A stretch of DNA of 10,280 nt from CAWELS01 sp964468205 (GTDB taxonomy: Bacteria > Acidobacteriota > Terriglobia > Bryobacterales > Bryobacteraceae), in assembly GCA_964468205.1 (NCBI GenBank), contig CAYXVG010000120.1, positions 1 through 10,280 on the forward strand, read 5' to 3'. Positions 1 to 7,418 of the stretch are shown here, piece after piece. The translations under genes were made by a program, and so were the position numbers. Every line of letters starts with the position of its first letter. The first letter of the stretch is position 1. The notes below the pieces were generated by a model. The model was not told the DNA's origin and did not search any database. It was given only the letters and a program-made list of their open reading frames with translations.

Positions 1-142
1 CGTCGCCGCCAGCATCGACCGCCTCTACCGCTACCGCGCCGCCAACGAACGCGGCGATGATACGAGTTTCACCGTCACTCCTCCCGGTCTGACCAGATAC
101 TGGCTAAACCGCACCTATAACCAGTCTCGTTCTCAAGTCTAA
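1..142 (+). CDS. 3' end of an unidentified plus-strand gene (partial)
   Basis: An open frame enters from the left edge in frame 2 and ends at TAA (140-142), giving 46 C-terminal residues that end YNQSRSQV. Early codons strongly favour C or G in the third position (gcc, atc, gac, cgc, ctc, tac), as expected for real coding sequence. The visible part is rich in Arg and Tyr (RLYRYRAANERGDD). I do not recognise the family, and no catalytic motif or membrane segment is visible. It converges on the minus-strand operon, and the two stop codons overlap (139-142), so there is no intergenic space and no evident terminator between them. The rest of the gene lies outside the window, so function cannot be assigned. 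Confidence 0.55.
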   Translation, partial: VAASIDRLYRYRAANERGDDTSFTVTPPGLTRYWLNRTYNQSRSQV

Positions 143-1083
143 CGTTTAGACTGGGCAGGGAAGTCGTTGAGCTCTGCCTTCAGCGCTGCAATCCGCTTTT
201 CCAGGCGTTCAAATTCAGCGGAAGTTGGCAAAAGGGCGACGTCGCGTCGAAAGGATGCCTCTATCTGCTCGATACGTTCGGCGAGACCGGTCTCGCTGGC
301 TTTGATTTGTGTAAGCAACACCTGTTCCATTGACTTCACGGCCGCCTCGATATCGGAAAGAGCCGCATCGAGTCCCTCAATTTGAGCTACGGCGGCTTCC
401 GTGTGACTTGCACTGAGGATGTCGAGTCTCTCATTGAGCCTTGTCTGGAGCGCTGTGACCTGCTCGTCGAGATGGGTGATGGCCGACTCCCGCTCTCTTG
501 CCGCTTTTGAGGCCGTGGTTAGCATCTCCAACTGCTCGGCAATGCGCGAATTAATATCTCTCAGGTACCCGTCTCGTGCGGCATTGCTGAAAGACAGGTT
601 TTGGTGCCTTTCTTGCGACGCCAAATCAGCGCGGGCGAGATCCTCCCGTACAAATGCTACAAGCGCTCCAGTTCCTTCTAGTCGGCCAGCAATTTGCGGG
701 TTTATATAAGCTGCCTGCCACACGAGAAAACCTAAAGCTACGACGGCAACCCCGGCCATCGCCAAGTTCAGCCAACGCTCGGGTGAACCACGGCCTTTCC
801 GCAACCGAGCCAAGCCGTCGTCGTAAATCGGATTTAATCCGCCTACTGCCTTTGCCCTCTGCCAAAAGGATTCCGCTTGCAAGTAGAGCCCCTGCTGAGC
901 GCACATTCGAGCTTGGAGGTCGAATGCGTCAGCCTCCGAACACTCCTCCGCCTCCAAAGCTGCCTGGACTAGCCTGCTCGCCTCCGCGTATCGTCCCTTC
1001 CGCGCCACCGCGACGGCTGCAGCGAATCGGCCACCATACGGCGCAGCTTGATCAGACTTCCCATCCGGACTTCGTTGTGCCAT
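139..1083 (-). CDS. TPR-like, single-TM, coiled-coil protein; last gene of the chaperone operon
   Basis: This is a 314-residue protein of unknown biochemical role, probably a membrane-anchored scaffold or adaptor for the Hsp70 encoded just upstream. Residues about 19-95 form TPR-like helix pairs (GRYAEASRLVQAAL, QGLYLQAESFWQRA). Residues about 105-126 are one hydrophobic transmembrane segment (LAMAGVAVVALGFLVW), and about 165-305 is a long charged helical region rich in Glu, Ala, Leu and Arg that should form a coiled coil. The Arg/Lys-rich stretch before the membrane segment (LARLRKGRGSPER) suggests that the TPR part is cytoplasmic and the coiled coil is on the other side; this is inference from the positive-inside rule. 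I chose ATG at 1083 because AAGGGG (1092-1097) sits 8 bases upstream. A GTG at 1092 overlapping the Hsp70 stop is an alternative that adds three residues. The gene follows the Hsp70 stop by 5 bases, which suggests translational coupling. Confidence 0.85.
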   Translation of the reverse strand: MAQRSPDGKSDQAAPYGGRFAAAVAVARKGRYAEASRLVQAALEAEECSEADAFDLQARMCAQQGLYLQAESFWQRAKAVGGLNPIYDDGLARLRKGRGSPERWLNLAMAGVAVVALGFLVWQAAYINPQIAGRLEGTGALVAFVREDLARADLASQERHQNLSFSNAARDGYLRDINSRIAEQLEMLTTASKAARERESAITHLDEQVTALQTRLNERLDILSASHTEAAVAQIEGLDAALSDIEAAVKSMEQVLLTQIKASETGLAERIEQIEASFRRDVALLPTSAEFERLEKRIAALKAELNDFPAQSKR

Positions 1084-1088
1084 CGGCC

Positions 1089-3635
1089 TCACCCCTTCGT
1101 CATCGTACCGCCAATGTTTCGGTGCTTATCTTGATCTTGGATGCTCCGAGGAAGCATAGCCAGAAGTTGCCGGTTCGCTGCTTTGAGCGCGTCAACGTCG
1201 TTGTTGCTGATCGCACGACGGCCCTGTGTCACGATTCGTTCAGCCTGGGCCGGATCACGCATTGAACTCATCCGATCCACCAACCACTCGAACCTGCCAA
1301 GATGGAATCCAGGCTTCCTCTCGACGATTTCGTACCAGAGGGAGTCCAACTCGTTGATGTTTCTGCGAAGAAGTTCGGGATCCATCGCCTCCGCTGCATG
1401 ACGGTTCTCTTCGAGAAGTACCCTCAGAACCCTCCGGTCATTCTCCGTGCCATTTTCGTTGGCCTCCGCCTCTGCGTCCTTCCGTGAGGCCTCGGCCTTT
1501 TCGAGAAGTTCCGGCCATGCAACAGCATCTTCAGCGGCATCCACTGCTGCCGCTAGTTCACGCAGCCGCCGGTCCAGTTGAGCGATGGCTTCTGGATCGC
1601 TCTCGGCAGCTTCAGTGAGCGTGTCGATTTGGCTGATCAACTGCTGATCTTCGATCTGGGAGAGTATTGCGGTTGCCGCCAGGGCCTCCATGCTGGCGGC
1701 CTTATCTCGAATCTCCGCCAAACGATTCTTCTGGGCCATGCCGTCATCGCGGAGCTCTGCTATCGATTTGCTTTCCATCAGTCCTTCAAAGGACACATCA
1801 AAGTCCTCGTCGAGGGGGTTGACGTAGGCGTGCATTCGGATCTGCTGGGATGTGTCCATCCGAAGCGTGACTTCTATCGGGCTTCCTGCGGGCAAGTCGC
1901 GCCGAATGTCCGCCCCGGTGATCAGCAGCACTCCAATGCCGTGATTGCGGTCCGCCCTCGGTTGCTCTCCCTCAATCAGGGGGATTCGCAGCACGTCTTC
2001 AGCGTGTCCCGCTCGCAGCGGAAACACTGTGTAGTGATCCAGAGTTTTTCGACAGGGAAGCCGCGTCCCCTTCGACACATATCGAGCTACGCTTCCGTCT
2101 GCCAGACCCACGCCGATCGTCATCGCCGCGGGCGGATTCTCTTCCGGAATGACGCCGAGAGTGTAGGCAACCTGCGACGGTGAGGCCGGAATACGGGTCC
2201 CTGTGGAGTCGCACAGTTCGATGCCGTACTCGTGTCGCCGGTGCTTCTCCGCATAGAGTTGTGTCATAAAGATTCCCTCAGTCGAGAGCGTGACCCTGCC
2301 CGACCGCCACTGAGTTTTTAAGTCGACGAATTCGATTGTGCAACCTTCCGCGCTATGGCCATCAGGTGCCACGACCCGGCCGCCAATATCAGGATCGGTA
2401 ACATTGCCGACTGGCTTGTGTTCGATCTGGATGCGCCACGTCCCCTCAGGAACCGCTACGGAGTGAGTGTCGGAAAGCGGCTGAGTGCTGGCGAAAATGG
2501 CGGCGCCGCGCGCTACTACCGTTACCGGATCAACCCCGAACTCCAGTTGGCTGCCGAGTTCAGACTTCACGGCGTTTCGGACCCAAGGGTTGAGCGTGGT
2601 GCCCCCAACCATGAGGATCCTTTCCATGTTCGATCCGCTCAGCCCGGTTGCTTTGAGTGTACTTCTGCACAGTTCCAGCGACCTCTCGATAAAGGGCTGA
2701 CTCACTTCCTGGACATCTTCGGGCGTCAGCGTGTAGGCGAAATCCACCTCTTTGCCGTCCGCATCCTCGCAGAGGCTTTCAATCCACACCTCAGCCGGCG
2801 CCTCCGAGCGGCATACGTCGATCTTGGCCTGCTCAGCGTAGTACTTCATTTTTCCGATAGCGTTTTCCCACCGCTCGCTTCCACGACTGAATCCAGGTAG
2901 GTTGTATTGGGCCGTAATGGAAGGAATCAGTTTCTTTGTGACAATATCCCAGTCGATCAGCTTTCCGCCGAGGAAGTTATCGCCATCGTGATTCACCACC
3001 TGAATCAGACCGTCGCGGATGCGCATAACAGCGGCGTCAAAAGTGCCGCCGCCGAAGTCATAGACGAACCAGTAGACATTCTCACTTTCGGTTTGGAAGC
3101 CATAGGCCAGGGATGCTGCCACCGGCTCCAGCAACAAGACACATTGTTGCAACCCCGCGCCGGCCATGGGCCTCGCGCCAAGTCGAACCTCCTGCTCCGT
3201 GGTCCCGCACGCGGCTCGCCGGGTTGCTGTGGTCTGAGGGTTCTCAAACGCAGCCGGAACTGTAATCACCGCTGCTGTCAGTTCCTCTCCCATGTTTGAA
3301 CGGACGTCAGTCTTCAAGGCCTTCAATACCTCGGCGGACATCTCTTCGGGATACATCTCCCGCTTGCTCCGCTCGAATACTTTCTTGCCGTCCGCGCCGC
3401 GTCCCATTCGTAGTTTGAATTCCAGATCGGCATTCTTCCTATCTTCGACGAGAGCCCGAAGTTTCGCTTCCTGGCCGACATGCAGATTGCCCCGCTTGTC
3501 AAGCCAGACCGCCGAAGGCGTGATGCTCGACCCGCCCTTGTTTGGTATCACCTTTGCGTCGATCTCGTCGATTACGGCGATCGTGCTGTTGGTGGTACCC
3601 AAGTCGATACCGAAATCAATGGTTGTCCGCTCCAT
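1089..3635 (-). CDS. Divergent Hsp70 (DnaK-like) chaperone with an extra domain between the ATPase and substrate-binding parts
   Basis: This 848-residue ATP-driven chaperone is longer than the roughly 640 residues of housekeeping DnaK. The actin-like ATPase domain (about 5-385) has phosphate loop 1 DLGTTNS (11-17), the lysine in FKLRMGR (74), ITVPAAF (124-130), EPVAASLAYG (170-179), phosphate loop 2 DFGGGTFD (193-200) and the adenosine motif LMVGGTTLNP (341-350). It should therefore bind and hydrolyse ATP. About 15 residues (143-157) are extra relative to DnaK. The short hydrophobic interdomain linker of DnaK (VLLLD) is not recognisable. In its place lies a stretch of about 110 residues (392-505) that looks like a beta-rich domain. 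A DnaK-like substrate-binding beta part follows (506-610; IEGEQPRADRN, SPIEVTLRMD), then a long helical tail (615-848). ATG at 3635 is preferred because AAGGAGAGGA (3643-3652) lies 7 bases upstream. A TTG at 3755 inside the grpE end would add 40 residues. The gene lies between the GrpE-like gene and the TPR/TM protein. Confidence 0.96.
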   Translation of the reverse strand: MERTTIDFGIDLGTTNSTIAVIDEIDAKVIPNKGGSSITPSAVWLDKRGNLHVGQEAKLRALVEDRKNADLEFKLRMGRGADGKKVFERSKREMYPEEMSAEVLKALKTDVRSNMGEELTAAVITVPAAFENPQTTATRRAACGTTEQEVRLGARPMAGAGLQQCVLLLEPVAASLAYGFQTESENVYWFVYDFGGGTFDAAVMRIRDGLIQVVNHDGDNFLGGKLIDWDIVTKKLIPSITAQYNLPGFSRGSERWENAIGKMKYYAEQAKIDVCRSEAPAEVWIESLCEDADGKEVDFAYTLTPEDVQEVSQPFIERSLELCRSTLKATGLSGSNMERILMVGGTTLNPWVRNAVKSELGSQLEFGVDPVTVVARGAAIFASTQPLSDTHSVAVPEGTWRIQIEHKPVGNVTDPDIGGRVVAPDGHSAEGCTIEFVDLKTQWRSGRVTLSTEGIFMTQLYAEKHRRHEYGIELCDSTGTRIPASPSQVAYTLGVIPEENPPAAMTIGVGLADGSVARYVSKGTRLPCRKTLDHYTVFPLRAGHAEDVLRIPLIEGEQPRADRNHGIGVLLITGADIRRDLPAGSPIEVTLRMDTSQQIRMHAYVNPLDEDFDVSFEGLMESKSIAELRDDGMAQKNRLAEIRDKAASMEALAATAILSQIEDQQLISQIDTLTEAAESDPEAIAQLDRRLRELAAAVDAAEDAVAWPELLEKAEASRKDAEAEANENGTENDRRVLRVLLEENRHAAEAMDPELLRRNINELDSLWYEIVERKPGFHLGRFEWLVDRMSSMRDPAQAERIVTQGRRAISNNDVDALKAANRQLLAMLPRSIQDQDKHRNIGGTMTKG

Positions 3636-3642
3636 CGTTGAA

Positions 3643-3652
3643 TCCTCTCCTT
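3643..3652 (-). promoter_or_regulatory. Ribosome binding site deciding the Hsp70 start
   Basis: The purine-rich AAGGAGAGGA on the minus strand ends 7 bases before ATG 3635. It favours this start over the TTG at 3755, whose GAGGAG (6 bases upstream) is explained by the Arg-Gly-Glu codons of the GrpE-like gene. Confidence 0.7.
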
Positions 3653-3735
3653 CGCCGAATACGCTCGCTGATGCTGCTGCCGCTTCACCCCGAACCCGTA
3701 TGTGTCTCAAATCCTCCAAACAGTGTGGACATCTC

Positions 3736-4281
3736 TTACTTGGGGACCGCGACAAATACTTCTCCTCGCTGGATGAGCCGATTATCGCGGTAAATGATCG
3801 GCGTCACCGTTTCCAATACCATTTCGCACTCAATATCATCCGTAGGTACCAACTGAATCGGTCGCATCATTGCCTCGCCGCCCTGCGGATAGCGTTCGTT
3901 GGTTGGATCTTGGACCTCAATGCCGCTTTCCTGCAGAACTGCGATTGTCCTGCAAAGCCGGCTTAGAGACCGTCTGACCCGAGGATTCTCGTCGTCTGTA
4001 TTCAGGTCGGACCAGTCCCGCTTGAAGTACTTGGTCTTCAAGTACCACAAGCAGTTTGAGAACTCTACAACCAGTTTGTTGAAAGAAGCTGATTCTACCG
4101 CCGCATCCGCAGGACGGGCTTCCGAAGCCCCCCGCTCTTCCTCAACGGTCTGACAAGTCTTCGGGGTAAAATCGGCCGGCGCGATTCGAAACTCGGGCCA
4201 AAACCAGATTTGTCTGAGATCGTCGAAGAAACTGTTCGCTAGCTTCCCGAACTTGGCTTCGCCGTGGCTTTCACCGGTCAT
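3736..4281 (-). CDS. GrpE-like nucleotide exchange factor
   Basis: This 181-residue protein is likely to stimulate ADP release from the Hsp70 encoded directly downstream. The evidence is the C-terminal part (about 120-181). It reads GIEVQDPTNERYPQGGEAMM, then a short beta-rich stretch, then ETVTPIIYRDNRLIQRGEVF. This matches the layout of the GrpE beta domain, where a proline/glycine-rich segment precedes a strand pair ending in a conserved 'GY...vlRpa.V.V'-like motif. Before it, about 66-118 is helical and may be the dimerising helix. The first 50 residues are unlike GrpE (DLRQIWFWPEFRIAP). The ATG at 4281 shares one base with the TAA of the J-like gene (TAATG), typical of translational coupling. 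A longer frame from 4374 exists but lies inside the upstream gene. The assignment rests on a weak motif plus location between J-like and Hsp70 genes; the helical part alone would not identify it. Confidence 0.78.
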   Translation of the reverse strand: MTGESHGEAKFGKLANSFFDDLRQIWFWPEFRIAPADFTPKTCQTVEEERGASEARPADAAVESASFNKLVVEFSNCLWYLKTKYFKRDWSDLNTDDENPRVRRSLSRLCRTIAVLQESGIEVQDPTNERYPQGGEAMMRPIQLVPTDDIECEMVLETVTPIIYRDNRLIQRGEVFVAVPK

Positions 4282-7200
4282 TAGTCGGTTCCCCCATTGG
4301 CGCTGAGATTGTGATGCCTGTCGCAGTGGCGGACCAAGCTCTTCGCCTTCATCTTGGTGTGACAAAGCGGACACGCAATCATCGCATCAGCGCGAAAACC
4401 CCTGGCCATCGCGAGAATTCGCCTTCGGGTGATGATCTCACCGTCTTCGGGCGCACTCGACGAATGTTGTTTGAGCGCTCTGCCATTGAGGCATTCGAAA
4501 TGTCCTCCGCATTGGCACGCAACCTTTACCTCCTCGCTGGTCTTCCGAACGCTTTGGAGCCGGTTGCACGTCGGACAACGTACCAGTACTCGCTCGGCTG
4601 CCTGGCGCGGCTCCCGGCCGACCAGGCCTTCTACATTGATGGGTCGTTCACCGTCATCTGTCTCTCTCTCCATCGGTGCCGGTCCAAGCTCCCAGTCGCG
4701 CTCCAGCAATGTCGCGACTAACCCGAGCGATACATAGTGTGACTCCGGCTTAATGCCAGGAGTCAAGGAAGGTTCGGGATAGAGGCTTTCAAACCGTTCG
4801 ATGGCCTCGGTTTGCTCTGATTTCAACCTCTCGATCGCCGCCTTGTGAGCCTGGATCGGAATGACGGCGGCCTGTCGCGCCGCCCTGAGCGAAATCTGTG
4901 CCTCTTCGAGCCGGCGCCTTCCGTTTTCTACAGCGGATTGCCGTTTGTGATCGACCTCTGCCTGCCGCTGCCTACGTAACGCCCGTTGCTTCTGCCAGTG
5001 CTGAAACGTCCATGCAACCAGGAATCCTTCGCCTCCAAGGAATACGATGACGGCAAGGTCAACACTCACGAAAGTCGCTACGGCGACGGCGATGAACCCT
5101 GCCAGCAAGAGTCTGGGCAGCCAATCGTCCGAAAAGACCTCCCCATCGCATCGCTTGCATAGCAACCCCGACATGAACGCGTCTGAATGACACGTCGCAC
5201 AAGTCTTTCCAATATTCTCTGCCGACTTTATGACGGATTGGGCGTCGGCGACAGCGCGCTCTTGCTCTTCCACGCCCTGGGTCGCTCGCTGAGCAGGACT
5301 CGCCGTTGCCTCGATCTCTGCTAGGGGTTCGGGAAACCACTTGGGATCGGCAGCATCCAACCGCTCCTCCCGCCACTTCTCAATCCGGCCTGGAAGTTCG
5401 CGGTGCTCGTCGCGGCATCGACGGCATCGCGGCACGGCGACGTCCGCTAGCCGATACTCTACGCCTTCACCAAAGAGCAACCCGAGGGTGCGGCGGTCGC
5501 CGTGCATCGGCACCGTGATCTGACACGACTTGTCGGCAGCACACTCGCCACAAAAGCTACAAAGGTTGCCGGTTTCGGCCGGATCGAAGGCATGAGGAAT
5601 GCTGCGTACTCTCGGTTCTCCGAGGCTTGTTTTCAGGGCTTCGGTCCGCGGAACCGTGGCGTCGATCTCCTTTGCGAGTTTCTTCAACTTGCCAACGCTC
5701 CGGCGGATTCCGGCGTCTCGTTTGTCGACCTCCGCGGCGAGCAGTACGTACTCTAGAGCGCGAGTGATGGCAGTTGCGAGGGAGCGCTTCTTCTTGTCCC
5801 GCTCTGCATCGTCAACGGATGAACAACTGGAGCACATCCAATATTGCTGGCCGTCATATTCGCCCTTGACCCAACTTGAGTAGGAAGTGCTATTGCAGCA
5901 TGGGCATGCCGGAAGCATCCAGGATTCCATCTCGGAATTGGGCACGGATACTGTGCTCTGACGGTGAATCACATCCAGAAACTTCCGCAACTTGGCCGAA
6001 GGATTGTTGAACTCGCTTAGCCCGGCCCCAGCGATACCCCAACCCAATTCGCTAAGGGTGAACGAGACGCAGCGACGAAACGGAGACCCAATAGCCGGAT
6101 CCATCGAGAGTAAGAGATCCAGTGCTCCCGCGTGATCCCCTGCCCGATTCTTCTCGCGGGCCGACTCGAGAATGACTAGTGTCTCCTCCGGTAAATCCCA
6201 GTAACCCGGACTGCACCAGTCGTTCCCTTGCTCTTCATTATCCTTGAGAATCGTCGTATTCTCGTCCAGCCGTTCAATGATGGATTCACCGGGATTCAGC
6301 CCTTTCGCCAAGTCCAGCAGCTCGATGCACTCCCTCCACTGGTTCGTCGCCCGGCCGAAGGCGACTTGGCCTTCGAGGATCGCTGCGGCTGCCATGTCAT
6401 GTAACCCGGTTCGCGTCAGATCACCGGTCGGCAGGACAGCATCGACGATCGGAAGTAGGCCCTCGATATGCTCATGAAGTTCACGAACGTAACGATCCGC
6501 CCTCTGTGGCGAACTAGTCCACCGCGACTTCGCGCTGTCGATCGCCGTCTTGATTCGATTCCGGAGCGGGCGCAGGCACTCGTGGATAGATTGCTCCGCT
6601 AGCCCGTCCCCGAAATCCGCTTCACGGAGCAGGCGGATCTGACGTTCAACTAAGGCTTGATCAGACCTCTCGGCGGCGCTGTAGGCTATCTTCGCATTGA
6701 TCAATAGTAGTGCGGAGGGCAGCGACTCGCGGATTCGGCGTACGAAACCGGTGGTGAGCTGCATATCGTCGAACTGGCGAATGCGGCTCTTCAGTGTGTC
6801 CCAGAACTCTTCTCCGTCGCACACCTTCCTCCAACGGTTGAAGCTGCGTTTCCACAACTCCTTGAGACGGTGACCTTCTTCGTCACTCAGAGCGCCTGAG
6901 GAGAGCCGATACTCGTAATCGAGAGCGATAAGGTGGTCAAGTACCGCCAGATTGTGGGTCGCGATTCCACCTGGATCGTCTAGCTCTGACAGCTCCGCCC
7001 ACAGATCGGAAGCGACGGTGGTCTGCCCCTGCTGCAGCGCCTTTAGCGCAGGATCCTCGTCGCCCCGGTCGTTGACCGGCCACAACCAAAATACCTCGTG
7101 GAGAATACGATCGGTTGGCCGGTGGAAAGCATCCCAGGCGGCACGAATACCCTCATCCGTCGGCGGGGGGGCCAGTCTTAGGGTGCCGTTGAACCCATCC

Positions 7201-7385
7201 GGCGCACTAATCCCAAGTTTTGCTTCCAGCTGACGTCGAGCCCGCAGCCGCTGGACATCCTTTCCGGTCGCATGCACCGGAAGAGCGAGAACCCGAAACA
7301 AATTGCTACGGTAGATCTCCGGTGCCGCCATATTGAGTAGCGGCGGACAGCCAACCCGTGGCGTTGTTGTTGCTGACGTGCTCAT
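4281..7385 (-). CDS. Large membrane protein with degenerate J-like N-terminus and five zinc-binding modules
   Basis: This 1034-residue protein is probably the J-like partner or client receptor of the Hsp70. Residues 28-58 (NLFRVLALPVHATGKDVQRL) and 80-103 (RPTDRILHEVFWLWP) resemble the helices of a J domain, but no HPD tripeptide is present. A helical region to about 480 may contain TPR-like repeats (EKNRAGDHAGALDLLLSM). Cysteine pairs follow: C494/C497 with C518/C521; C609/C612 (plus C615, C621) with C654/C657; C729/C732 with C743/C746. Residues about 756-793 hold two hydrophobic segments, best read as a membrane hairpin that leaves both sides cytoplasmic. A charged coiled coil covers 796-868. 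Two more modules end the protein: C937/C940 with C957/C959/C965, and a C2H2-type finger C1005/C1008/H1020/H1024. ATG at 7385 is supported by GAGGA 3 bases upstream; an internal Met19 has no ribosome binding site. The J-like call is moderate, while the zinc modules and coding status are clear. Confidence 0.9.
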   Translation of the reverse strand: MSTSATTTPRVGCPPLLNMAAPEIYRSNLFRVLALPVHATGKDVQRLRARRQLEAKLGISAPDGFNGTLRLAPPPTDEGIRAAWDAFHRPTDRILHEVFWLWPVNDRGDEDPALKALQQGQTTVASDLWAELSELDDPGGIATHNLAVLDHLIALDYEYRLSSGALSDEEGHRLKELWKRSFNRWRKVCDGEEFWDTLKSRIRQFDDMQLTTGFVRRIRESLPSALLLINAKIAYSAAERSDQALVERQIRLLREADFGDGLAEQSIHECLRPLRNRIKTAIDSAKSRWTSSPQRADRYVRELHEHIEGLLPIVDAVLPTGDLTRTGLHDMAAAAILEGQVAFGRATNQWRECIELLDLAKGLNPGESIIERLDENTTILKDNEEQGNDWCSPGYWDLPEETLVILESAREKNRAGDHAGALDLLLSMDPAIGSPFRRCVSFTLSELGWGIAGAGLSEFNNPSAKLRKFLDVIHRQSTVSVPNSEMESWMLPACPCCNSTSYSSWVKGEYDGQQYWMCSSCSSVDDAERDKKKRSLATAITRALEYVLLAAEVDKRDAGIRRSVGKLKKLAKEIDATVPRTEALKTSLGEPRVRSIPHAFDPAETGNLCSFCGECAADKSCQITVPMHGDRRTLGLLFGEGVEYRLADVAVPRCRRCRDEHRELPGRIEKWREERLDAADPKWFPEPLAEIEATASPAQRATQGVEEQERAVADAQSVIKSAENIGKTCATCHSDAFMSGLLCKRCDGEVFSDDWLPRLLLAGFIAVAVATFVSVDLAVIVFLGGEGFLVAWTFQHWQKQRALRRQRQAEVDHKRQSAVENGRRRLEEAQISLRAARQAAVIPIQAHKAAIERLKSEQTEAIERFESLYPEPSLTPGIKPESHYVSLGLVATLLERDWELGPAPMERETDDGERPINVEGLVGREPRQAAERVLVRCPTCNRLQSVRKTSEEVKVACQCGGHFECLNGRALKQHSSSAPEDGEIITRRRILAMARGFRADAMIACPLCHTKMKAKSLVRHCDRHHNLSANGGTD

Positions 7386-7418
7386 GATTCCTCGTCGGCT
7401 CGCATAATCTGCTATCTA

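Noticed and set aside
154..178. Terminator for the plus-strand gene tail (GGCAG/CTGCC)
   Set aside because: The stem is 5 base pairs with a 15-base loop and only two T residues after it, and it lies inside the opposing coding region.
654..1265. Long plus-strand open frame opposite the TPR/TM protein and the Hsp70 end
   Set aside because: It is antisense to well-supported genes, crosses the boundary between two of them, and encodes low-complexity Pro/Arg-rich sequence without a recognisable domain.
1578..2183. Plus-strand open frame of about 200 codons opposite the Hsp70
   Set aside because: It is antisense to the substrate-binding region of the Hsp70, has no ribosome binding site evident and no domain; it reflects codon bias of the true strand.
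3675..3727. Small frame MSTLFGG... in the grpE-Hsp70 gap
   Set aside because: It has about 15 codons and no ribosome binding site, and it overlaps the possible Hsp70 leader.
3292..3966. Plus-strand open frame of about 224 codons
   Set aside because: It spans the grpE-Hsp70 junction on the opposite strand and is Ser/Arg-rich, the usual look of an antisense shadow.
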